The notes beneath the pieces are model-generated. The model was not told the DNA's origin. It worked only from the letters and a program-made list of their open reading frames with translations, and did not search any database. A program made the position numbers and the translations under genes. A stretch of 32,323 nt of DNA from Lentisphaerae bacterium RIFOXYA12_64_32 (lineage in GTDB: Bacteria; Verrucomicrobiota; Lentisphaeria; Oligosphaerales; YB12-FULL-65-16), in NCBI GenBank assembly GCA_001803235.1, contig MHBL01000424.1:1-32323 (forward strand). The letters are read 5' to 3'. Each line of letters starts with the position of its first letter. The stretch's first letter is position 1. Below, piece by piece: positions 22,942-30,400 of the stretch.

Positions 22942-23982
22942 TCAGCGTTCCGGCTCGAACACGTCGACCACGGGCAGGTTGCCGCGCATGACGGCGGTCT
23001 GGCCCGGGGTCACGGACACCTGATGCCCGGAACGGTTCCGGACGCGGACGCAGCCTTCCTTGACGCGGACTTCCACGGTCGTGTTGAGCCCGGCGTCCTT
23101 GAGCGCTTCGTCGCGGACGCCCATCTTCATGGGGTGCAGGAGGGTCAGGCCGTTGCGGTGCGGTGCGGTTGGCGTGTTGCCCTGCGGCGGCGTTGCGGAG
23201 TCCGCGGTCGTGCGGCTGGTGACGCTGAACTCGGTCCCGACCACGGTCACTTCGCCGGCGGGCGTGAGCACGCGGAAGGTGCGGCCGGACTTCTGCTTTG
23301 CCACGGCGCAACTGACTTCGCCTTCGAACAGGGTCACGGTCTCGCCGCTGAACCGTTTCACATTCAAGCTGAACCGGCTCTCGGGCCGGACCACCACGCG
23401 CGAGCCGTCCGCGAACAGCGCTTCCACGTTGTCCACGGCGCGGACGCTGGCGCTGGCCGGGATCGCCGCATCGGTGCGGAGTTCGCGACCGCTGTCGTTC
23501 AGGACGAGCGTGCCGGTCTGTACCTTGACCGATGGCGGTGCCGTGAACACCACGAGCAGCCATATGACGGTGACGGCAGCCGCGACGCAGGCGGCAATGC
23601 GGGTCAGCAGGCGCGACATGGCCGGCGACGGGAGGAGTCGGAACCGGCGTTGCGCGCGGGTGTCGCTATGGAGCCGCTCGAACCGCGCCAGGCTGGCGGG
23701 GTCGGCGGCGGGCGCGCCGTCGAGCAGGATCTGGAACGCCTCGAGGCAGTCCCGGCACTCGGCCAGGTGCGGCGGCATTTCCCAGTACTCGCCCCAGCTC
23801 TGGCGCGCCTCCACGGCCGCCTGCAGGTCGGTCAGGCTGAGGTGCGGAGTCCGCACGGTCCGCGCGGACTTGGCCCGGTCCAGGCACGCCTGCAGTTCGG
23901 GAGTGAGTTCGGGCACGGCGTCGCCGGGCGCTGCGGGGGTCGCAGTGGCCGGCGGTACGGGGGCGGATGTGTGTTGGTTCAT
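22942..23982 (-). CDS. FecR-like membrane protein with zinc-finger-type N-terminus
   Basis: This 346-aa protein has a cytoplasmic N-terminal part with the H72-x3-C76-x2-C79 motif seen in anti-sigma zinc-binding domains. One membrane helix follows (about 124-147), then a periplasmic FecR-type beta domain (about 150-300: TGTLVLNDSGRELRTDAAIP, then RVVVRPESRFSLNV, VTLFEGEVS, VLTPAGEVTVVGTEFSV). FecR proteins sense envelope signals and control an extracytoplasmic sigma factor, but no sigma factor gene is adjacent; upstream lies only a truncated remnant. It may act on a sigma factor encoded elsewhere. It is followed after 267 bases by the MoxR gene on the same strand, so the two could be co-regulated. 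The ATG at 23982 has only a weak GAGCG purine run. A perfect 6-bp palindrome lies 20 bases upstream. Confidence 0.88.
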   Translation of the reverse strand: MNQHTSAPVPPATATPAAPGDAVPELTPELQACLDRAKSARTVRTPHLSLTDLQAAVEARQSWGEYWEMPPHLAECRDCLEAFQILLDGAPAADPASLARFERLHSDTRAQRRFRLLPSPAMSRLLTRIAACVAAAVTVIWLLVVFTAPPSVKVQTGTLVLNDSGRELRTDAAIPASASVRAVDNVEALFADGSRVVVRPESRFSLNVKRFSGETVTLFEGEVSCAVAKQKSGRTFRVLTPAGEVTVVGTEFSVTSRTTADSATPPQGNTPTAPHRNGLTLLHPMKMGVRDEALKDAGLNTTVEVRVKEGCVRVRNRSGHQVSVTPGQTAVMRGNLPVVDVFEPER

Positions 23983-24001
23983 GGTGCTTGCGCTCGTCTA
24001 A

Positions 24002-24018
24002 CGGTGATCGTGTCACCG
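24002..24018. promoter_or_regulatory. palindrome just upstream of the FecR-like gene
   Basis: This is a perfect inverted repeat, CGGTGA and TCACCG, separated by TCGTG. It lies 20 bases before the FecR-like start codon. It could be an operator or a leader hairpin affecting translation. No promoter was placed with confidence. Confidence 0.35.
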
Positions 24019-24065
24019 GTAATTGCGCAAGCCGCCGGCGGTTTCGTACAGGCCGGCGCAGATTT

Positions 24066-24110
24066 TTCGGAGTCGAGGGAATCGAGGAACCCGAAGAACT
24101 CGAAGAACTC
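24066..24110. repeat. 9-base minisatellite, five units
   Basis: Units read TCGGAGTCG, AGGGAATCG, AGGAACCCG, AAGAACTCG and AAGAACTCG. The array lies between the FecR-like gene and the truncated flavin-reductase-like remnant. It may mark the break at which that remnant lost its 3' part. Confidence 0.65.
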
Positions 24111-24149
24111 GACGCCCCCGCCCGGCCCATCGGCTCACTCAGCGCCGCA

Positions 24150-24263
24150 TCACCCCGCCGCCATGACGTTGGTCCGGCCGTCATTCCCGCGCGTCATGAC
24201 CAGCACGACTTGCTCCGGGTACTTGCGCTTGATGGCTTGGCCTTCGTCGATTTGCTGCTGCAT
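24150..24263 (-). pseudogene. truncated flavin-reductase-like gene remnant
   Basis: A 37-codon frame begins MQQQIDEGQAIKRKYPEQVV and continues LVMTRGNDGRTNVMAAG before TGA. From memory this is the N-terminus of flavin-reductase-like (FMN-binding split barrel) proteins of PVC bacteria, in which the text normally continues past NVMAAG for another 130-150 residues. Those residues are missing, and the DNA beyond the stop shows no continuation in any frame, only a minisatellite. The ATG at 24263 still has AAGGA seven bases upstream, and a weak promoter is placed further up. It may therefore still be expressed as a small peptide, but decay by truncation is more likely. The family assignment rests on recall of the sequence, not on a search. 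Confidence 0.55.
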
Positions 24264-24348
24264 GGGGGAGTCCTTTCAGGAACCTGTTCTGTCGCGGCTG
24301 ATCATGTCGGGAGTACTCTCGTTGTCCCGGGAGAACCCCTCGGTGCTT

Positions 24349-24377
24349 ACCATACGATTCCGGCGTTGCATCGGCAA
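24349..24377 (-). promoter_or_regulatory. weak promoter of the flavin-reductase-like remnant
   Basis: On the minus strand TTGCCG (24377-24372) and TATGGT (24354-24349) are 17 bases apart. Each matches the sigma-70 consensus at four of six positions. The predicted transcript would have a leader of about 80 bases before the remnant's start codon. Confidence 0.3.
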
Positions 24378-24460
24378 GGATGAGAATCGGGAAGCGCGAG
24401 GCTTGTAGTCCCGCGTTTACGCGGTCCGGGTGGCGCGTGGGTGCGTGGGGCATGACCAAG

Positions 24461-24634
24461 GCCGTCCCGCCCGGCAGGCCGTGGCCATCGCCAGCCGGCT
24501 GTGGACTGCGGCGGCAGAGTCCAGCCCGGAGGGTGGGACGGCGACGCCGCTTTGGCTGAGACGTATTGCCCAGGCGACGCGCTCCAGCCAAAGCGGTGTC
24601 GCGGCCGCCGGCAGCGGCCTTGCCACCGCAGTCC
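24461..24634. repeat. nested palindromic intergenic element
   Basis: The outer arms GGACTGCGGCGGCA (24503-24516) and 24621-24634 match as inverted copies at 13 of 14 bases. The inner arms CCGCTTTGGCTG (24547-24558) and CAGCCAAAGCGG (24585-24596) are perfect over 12 bases. A further pair, GCCGTCCCGCCC (24461-24472) and 24531-24542, matches at 11 of 12. No target duplication was found. It occupies the gene-free stretch 24264-24922. The rest of that stretch contains the remnant's promoter, the twin hairpins and the likely promoter of the lyase-like gene. Confidence 0.65.
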
Positions 24635-24767
24635 ATATCGCGGTGTTGCCGAGAACCGTGGCAGCCGTGGTGGGCTGAGGCATTTGCTGTCGCGCCGCGT
24701 TATCCGCTGCCAAACAGCAGAAAAGTGCAAAATAACAGCGGGACGGCGCATTTCGCGACGGCGGGGG

Positions 24768-24782
24768 AGGAGGTATACTCCT
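24768..24782 (+). promoter_or_regulatory. probable -10 region with palindrome, upstream of the lyase-like gene
   Basis: TATACT (24774-24779) matches the -10 consensus at five of six positions. It is embedded in a perfect inverted repeat AGGAG-GTATA-CTCCT. No good -35 box is present at the usual distance, so an activator may be needed. Transcription from here would produce a leader of about 135 bases holding the twin hairpins at 24814-24884. Confidence 0.35.
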
Positions 24783-24813
24783 ATATCTGAGAGCGGAATT
24801 CGACTTTGGGCCT

Positions 24814-24884
24814 GCGGGCAAGGGACTGCCCGCACCACAGTCAGAGCCTTCTGGAGTCAGTGGCCCGGCCAGTCCCTTGGCCGG
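24814..24884 (+). promoter_or_regulatory. twin hairpins with complementary loops in the leader of the lyase-like gene
   Basis: Hairpin 1 (24814-24833) has 7-bp perfect arms GCGGGCA/TGCCCGC and the 6-base loop AGGGAC. Hairpin 2 (24865-24884) has 7-bp perfect arms CCGGCCA/TGGCCGG and the 6-base loop GTCCCT. The two loops are exact reverse complements, so the RNA could form a kissing complex or refold through a 9-bp pairing (24820-24828 with 24870-24878). The pair ends 38 bases before the start codon. Either a regulatory leader or a member of the repeat family at 9113 and 26113 would explain it. Confidence 0.55.
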
Positions 24885-24922
24885 TGTACCTCAACCTTCC
24901 ATCTCGAGCCGAGAGGCTTCCA

Positions 24923-27292
24923 ATGCAACATCGGGCCCTGAACTTACTCGCCAACTGGGCGAAACACTCTGAGACCCATTGGTACGCGATTCCCGGCCGG
25001 CCGGACCTGGGCTGCTACGGGACGGGGTACAACTCGTGGGGCGTGCAGACGAACCAGAAGTACCTGTCGGCCATGGCGACGCTGGCGGCGCGCGGTGCGG
25101 AGATCGCAGGGCTGGATTGCGACTGGGCGCGCGAACGCGCGCTGGCCGCGTTGCGGTTCAGTCTCGATTCGCACGTCACTGGGCCAGGTCGATGCACGGA
25201 CGGGACGCAGTGGGGGCATACCTGGATCAGTTCGCTTGGGGTCGAACGCATGATGCACGGGGTGCACCTGCTGAGTCCGCACTTCAACGACAGCGACCGC
25301 GACGCGTTGCGGCGCATGCTCACCAGCGAGGCGGACTGGCTGTTTCTGCACTGCCGCCGCGGTAATGCGGACGGCGTGGTGGCGGACCGGTGGAACCACT
25401 CCGGGAAGAACGTGCCGGAGTCGAACCTGTGGAACGGCGCGCTGCTCTGGCGCGCGGCGGTGATGTACCCGGATCACCCGCACGCGGCCGACTGGCAGGA
25501 GCGCGCGCACGTGTTCCTCATTAATTCGGTGAGCGTGGCGGCGGATGCGACGGACGACACGGTGGTCGCGGGCAAGCCGGTGCGGGAGCGGCACGTGGGC
25601 GCGAACTTCTTCCCCAATTACGCGCTCGATCACCACGGGTACTTCAATGTCGGGTACATGGTGATCTGCGTCTCGAACGCCGCCATGTTACACTTCGATC
25701 TGAAACTGCAGGGCCTGCCGCGGCCGGAGTCGCTGGACCACCACGAGGCGGACCTGTGGCAGGTGTTGCGGCGCCTGGTCTTCGATGATGGGCGCCTGGC
25801 GCGGCTTGGCGGCGACAGTCGCACCCGTTACGCCTACTGCCAGGAATACCTGCTCCCGAGCCTGATGTACGCGGCGGACCGGTTCGGCGACGCGCACGCG
25901 CTCGGGTTGGCCGAGGGCCAGTTGGGGCTCATCGAGAAGGAAGCCGCGTACGCCGCCGACGGCAGTTTCTACGGACGGCGTCTCGCGGAAATGGCCGCAC
26001 AGAACCCGTACTACTACACGCGGCTGGAGTCGGACCGCGCCTGCGTGCTGGGCATGCTGGTCGCGTACCGGCCGATGGTGTGTGCACCGGAGTTTGTGCA
26101 GGCTCCGCGCCGCCACGGGCCTTGCGCCCGTGGGGCGACGATTACGATAGAGGGGGACGACGACCGCCCCCCTCTATCGCAATCGTCGCCCCACCGAGAC
26201 AAGCTCGGTGGCGGCGGAATTCAGAAGATGGGGTTCGAGGCGTCGGTGGCGGGCGGGTGGTGCGAGCCGGAACACGGCAACGTCATGCACCGCAGCGCCA
26301 AGCGTCTGGCGTCGTTCGCCTGGCGCGCGTTCGGGATTGGGCAGGGCATGTGTCAGCCGCCGACGGACAGTCACCTCGCGAACTGGGACGGGAACCTGAC
26401 CGGGTGCGTCGAGTTCCTCAGCAGTCCGTACCCGTTCGGGGGCGCGGTGGCGCCGAGCAGTCGGCGGTTCGTGGACTGCCGAATCGATACGTTTGATGGC
26501 GGGTTCGTGACCAGCGGGACGATCAACGAAGGCGCGGACGCGGTCTTTGCGGAGGGCTGGAGCGGCAAGGACCTGGCGGCGCACCAGATCGTGTTTGCGG
26601 CGCTGCCGGACGACCGCACGGTGGTGGGGATGGAACTGTGCCGGGTCGGCGCGAAGCGCTGCGCTGTTCGGAGTGTGCTGGGGCTGCACTTGAGTCTGGC
26701 CAACGACCTGTACAACGGCTTCCGCAGAACGCTGCAGGCCGCGAGCGGGCGGAAGGTATTGCGGAGTCCGCCGCGCGAGGATGCGGTAGTGCCGCTGGAC
26801 AGCCGCTGGGTGAGTGTGGACGGCAAGATTGGGCTGATTGGACTCTACGGCGCGGACATGCTGACGGTGCGCCGAAGCGCGGAACGACGGCGGCTCGGGA
26901 GCGGGTATAGGTCGTTGTATCTCGAGGAGATTGGCTGGTCCTGCAGCGTCGGGCCGCGCTGGGTTGAGCCGGGCCAGGTCCTGCTCGATGCGGGCTGGGC
27001 GGTGTTGTCGGGCGCTGGGACGCGGCAGACGCGGGCTGTGGCGGAGGCCGCCACAACCGGGCACGTGCAACTCGCCGATCCGAACCTGCGCGGCGTGTCG
27101 GTGCCGGGCGCGGATGGCCGGACATACGTGGTGCTGGTGAACTTCGGCACGGCGCCGGCGACGGTCCCGGTCGCGGCTCTGGCCGGCGGCGGTGTGAGCG
27201 TTACGGACTTGGTCGGCGGCGGGGTCGTGTTGCGAGACGGGGACCTCGAGATTCTGCCCGGCCAGGCGCGGGTCGTGGTGCGGCAGGGGTGA
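24923..27292 (+). CDS. polysaccharide lyase-like protein, alpha/alpha toroid plus beta-sandwich, with an inserted repeat
   Basis: This 789-aa protein appears to belong to the heparinase II/III-like or related lyase superfamily, cleaving uronic-acid polysaccharide; the assignment is tentative. Residues about 1-390 are helical with conserved-looking WNHSGKNVPESNLWNG (about 157-172) and NYALDHHGYFNVGYMV (about 233-248), which hold candidate catalytic Asn/His/Tyr. Residues about 432-789 are beta-rich and resemble the C-terminal beta-sandwich of such lyases. Residues 397-430 are encoded by a triple hairpin and have low-complexity text unlike the rest; they fall at the domain junction. No signal peptide is seen from the chosen ATG at 24923, which has GAGAGG six bases upstream. 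It may act in the cytoplasm on imported oligosaccharides. It is the only plus-strand gene, convergent with the 1550-aa gene. Confidence 0.85.
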   Translation: MQHRALNLLANWAKHSETHWYAIPGRPDLGCYGTGYNSWGVQTNQKYLSAMATLAARGAEIAGLDCDWARERALAALRFSLDSHVTGPGRCTDGTQWGHTWISSLGVERMMHGVHLLSPHFNDSDRDALRRMLTSEADWLFLHCRRGNADGVVADRWNHSGKNVPESNLWNGALLWRAAVMYPDHPHAADWQERAHVFLINSVSVAADATDDTVVAGKPVRERHVGANFFPNYALDHHGYFNVGYMVICVSNAAMLHFDLKLQGLPRPESLDHHEADLWQVLRRLVFDDGRLARLGGDSRTRYAYCQEYLLPSLMYAADRFGDAHALGLAEGQLGLIEKEAAYAADGSFYGRRLAEMAAQNPYYYTRLESDRACVLGMLVAYRPMVCAPEFVQAPRRHGPCARGATITIEGDDDRPPLSQSSPHRDKLGGGGIQKMGFEASVAGGWCEPEHGNVMHRSAKRLASFAWRAFGIGQGMCQPPTDSHLANWDGNLTGCVEFLSSPYPFGGAVAPSSRRFVDCRIDTFDGGFVTSGTINEGADAVFAEGWSGKDLAAHQIVFAALPDDRTVVGMELCRVGAKRCAVRSVLGLHLSLANDLYNGFRRTLQAASGRKVLRSPPREDAVVPLDSRWVSVDGKIGLIGLYGADMLTVRRSAERRRLGSGYRSLYLEEIGWSCSVGPRWVEPGQVLLDAGWAVLSGAGTRQTRAVAEAATTGHVQLADPNLRGVSVPGADGRTYVVLVNFGTAPATVPVAALAGGGVSVTDLVGGGVVLRDGDLEILPGQARVVVRQG
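26113..26211. repeat. triple-hairpin element inserted in frame in the lyase-like gene
   Basis: The left hairpin at 26113-26133 has 8-bp arms CCACGGGC and loop CTTGC. The central hairpin at 26132-26192 has 25-base arms with one mismatch and an 11-base loop. The right hairpin at 26191-26211 has 8-bp arms CCACCGAG and loop ACAAG. The parts abut by one or two bases and total 99 bases, exactly 33 codons, keeping the reading frame. The outer loops share four complementary bases (CTTG with CAAG). The architecture copies that of 9113-9281, although stem sequences differ. Confidence 0.78.
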
Positions 27293-27302
27293 GGGGGCAT
27301 CC

Positions 27303-27456
27303 CACGGTGGCTCGGCGCGTCCCGCGCCGAAGCGGGGTGCGCCGGTCGGCTATGTCCGGAAAAGCTGCTCGCACGACGACGGATCCCCGGGCGAGGATCT
27401 CGGTCCGAGACGGACCCGCGGCACCCTGCTGCGGTCCCGGAGGTCCCGCGCCACTG
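27303..27456 (+). repeat. dispersed palindromic repeat, copy C
   Basis: This copy of about 154 bases is in the same orientation as copy B and shares with it both ends and the extra middle segment. It fills the 174-base gap between the stops of the convergent lyase-like gene (27292) and the 1550-aa gene (27467). A bidirectional transcription-ending or 3'-end-protecting role would fit its position. Within its left end CGGCGCG-TCC-CGCGCCG is a perfect 7-bp hairpin. Confidence 0.82.
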
Positions 27457-27466
27457 CCGGCGGCTG

Positions 27467-30400
27467 TCAGAACGCAATTTCGAGGCGGCGGAGTATGCCG
27501 TCGTCGGTGGCGGCGAGCAGCGTGGCGCCGTCGGTCAGCAGGTCCACGACGGGTTTGCCGAGGTCGGACGCGGCCAGGACCGAGCCGTCCCCGGCGAGCG
27601 TCACGACGCGGCCCGTCCCGGTTCCGACGACGACCAGGCTTCGCCCGTCCGCGGCCTTCACGGCGGTCAGGGCGCTGATCGGACCGCCCAGGTCGACGGC
27701 CCAGCGACGCTTGCCGTCCGCGCCGAAGCAGCAGACGTAGTGGCTGAGCGACCCGGCGAGGATCTCGTCCTTGCCATCAGCGTCCACGTCGGCCGTGAGG
27801 ACGTTCTTCACTTCGTCGCCGGTGTTGTACTTCATGCGCAGCTTGCCGTCGGCAGCGAGGTAGTGCACGTAACCGTCGCCGCTGCCGATGACGACGCCGC
27901 GCGTCTTATCGCCGTCGAAGGAACCGGTGGTGACATCGTAACAGATGGGGCCGAAGTGGTAGCCCCACAGCTTCGTGCCGTCGCCCTTGAGGGCCGGGAA
28001 CCAGTAGTAATGCGTGCCGCAAAGCACCTCGCACTTGCCGTCGCCGTCGATGTCGGCCACGGCGCTGGAGCGGGACGGGTGCACGCTTTCGTAGTTCCAC
28101 AGCGGCGTGCCGTCCGCTTTGTAGGCGTAGAAGCGCCAGTTTTCGGCGCCGGCAATGACTTCCGGAACGCCGTCCCCGTCCAAGTCGCCGGTCCGGACCA
28201 GGTTGACGTAGGCCGGGCGGCGGTAGAACTCGAGCTTCTGTTTCCAGCGCTCCTTGCCGGTGCTGTCCAGAACGCAGACGTGGCAGTCCTGCCGCGCCAG
28301 GACGATTTCGTCTTTGCCGTCCCGGTCGAGGTCTGCCGCCGTCACATCGTTCAACTGGCAGCCGAACGGGACTGCCCACTGCCGTGTTCCATCGGGTTTG
28401 AGCGCAAGCAGAGTGCCCTCGCGGGTGGCGACCAGAATGCTGGGTTGCGCCTGTTCCGGGTCGAGCCTGGCGGTGGCGATACGCGTGATGTTGAATGCCG
28501 GCGGTTCGACCGTCGAGCCCTCCGGCACCCGGCCTTCGACCAGGACTTCGGACAGGTACACGGCTGACCCGGCTTTCGGCGTGAACACGAGCCGAACCCA
28601 GCGCGCCGCCTGCCCGCCGGCTTGAAGCGAATACTCGAGCGGCGCTCCGAAATCGGGGTGCGGGCCTGGGTCGGTGACCTCGCCGAGCGCGCGTGTGTCC
28701 TGGGCAAACGCATCGTTGCTGATGGCGACCGTGACGCGCTCCGGCAGGTATGAGGTCATCTTGCTCGAGGTCGCGGCCCACCACTGATACCACCGAACCT
28801 GGTCCAGCGTGCACGTCCCGCCCAGATCGATCGTCACCGTGACCGGCTTGTCGGGCTCGAACATGACCGACGTGTCGGTGTTGTTGTCCGAGTTGCCGTC
28901 GAGCAGCGCTTCGACCGTGTTGGGCGACTTGGCGTTGAAAGCGTTCTGTTTCGCGGGCGGCACGTCGCTCTGGATCTTGACGCCGAGGTTGACCGTTCCG
29001 GCGATCCCGCGGTTGCCGGTCAGGACGAGGCGTTCGGGCGCGAGGCGCTGCTCCCACGCGACGGGCAGCGGTTTGGCCGTGGCGCCGGCGCCGAGCATGG
29101 TCTTGGGTTCACGCGTCGGCAGTTTCGCGGGTGAGAGGTCGTCCTGCGGGCGTGCGATGTCCGCACACCCCGGTTGTGCCGCGGTGTGGAGTGCGGTCTC
29201 GCCGAGCTTCGCGCTCGTGCCGCCAAGGAGCGTCAACCCGGTATCGTCCGTCACGATGGCTGTGGCGTCGGACTGGAACGCCAGTCCGGACGGCCACGCC
29301 TGCATTGGCCCGAGCACGATGCCGACGCTGCCGCTGTCCGTCTGCACCAGCACGCCGTCGGCTCCGGCGACCGGCTGCAATTGCCAGGGCGCCACCGTGC
29401 CGTCCGGCTTGCCATGGAGCGCGGTGGCGAACAGGTACGGTTCGCCGGCGTCGAGGTCGACGGCTGCAATGGCGCTGAGCGAGCGCACGACCGGTTCGGC
29501 GTGGCTGTAGCCGCGCCAGTTCTCGCCCAGCGTCGCGTCGTTGTTCAACGTGAGGCCCGGCCCGGGCGCCAGGTCCAGCCGGAAGCTCGGGCCGTTCTGG
29601 GTCAGCAGCATGCCGTTGCCGGACATCTCGGCGGCGCCGATGCCGTGCCAGAGCAGGCGCAACTGGTAACGCGCTTTCTCCTTCGGCACGATGCGGTCGA
29701 GGACGACGAACGCGTTCTGTGGCTTCAACCACACCACCGTCCGGTCCCAGTCGACCCCGGCGTAGTTGGCCATGCGCGTGCGGCTGAACCCATAGCGCGG
29801 CGTTTCACCGGCGCCGAGTAATTCGCAGTAATCCGGGATGGGGGCGGACTCGCCATCCTTGAACACGAGCAGCGAGTTGTGGTACTTGACCGGCGCCTTG
29901 AAGTAGTCGTTGTCCGCCAGCCAGATGCGGTCGAACTGGGTCAGGCGCGGCAGGCTGTTGCCATCCAGGTGCTTGTGGCCGCCATTGCTGAGGCCGTCGA
30001 GGAGCAGGTGTGCGGCCTGCGGGTCCATGGCCTCGCGGAAGGTGACCTTGTCGAAGCATCTTTCCAGCGGGGGCCGCCCGTCGGCCGGGAACGACTCGTA
30101 GTACGCGGGTTCGAGCGGCCAGACTTCAACACCGTTGTACCGGTCCGGCTTGACCCCTTCGCCGCTGCGGTAGAAGGCGGACAGTTCGCAGGTGTTCTTG
30201 ATTCGGCGTTTGAGCGCGCCGGCCCAGGTGGCGGCGGGGTCATGGGTGACGAAGCTGAAGATGTCCAGGCAGATCATTTCGGAGTTCCAGCACTGCCAAC
30301 TGCCGGTGTCGCCGTACGGCACCTGGTAGCCGAGGTTGTCCATGTTGCCGATGCAGAAGTCGATGATGCGCTTGGCGTTGCCATTCTCGAAAACGGTGAA

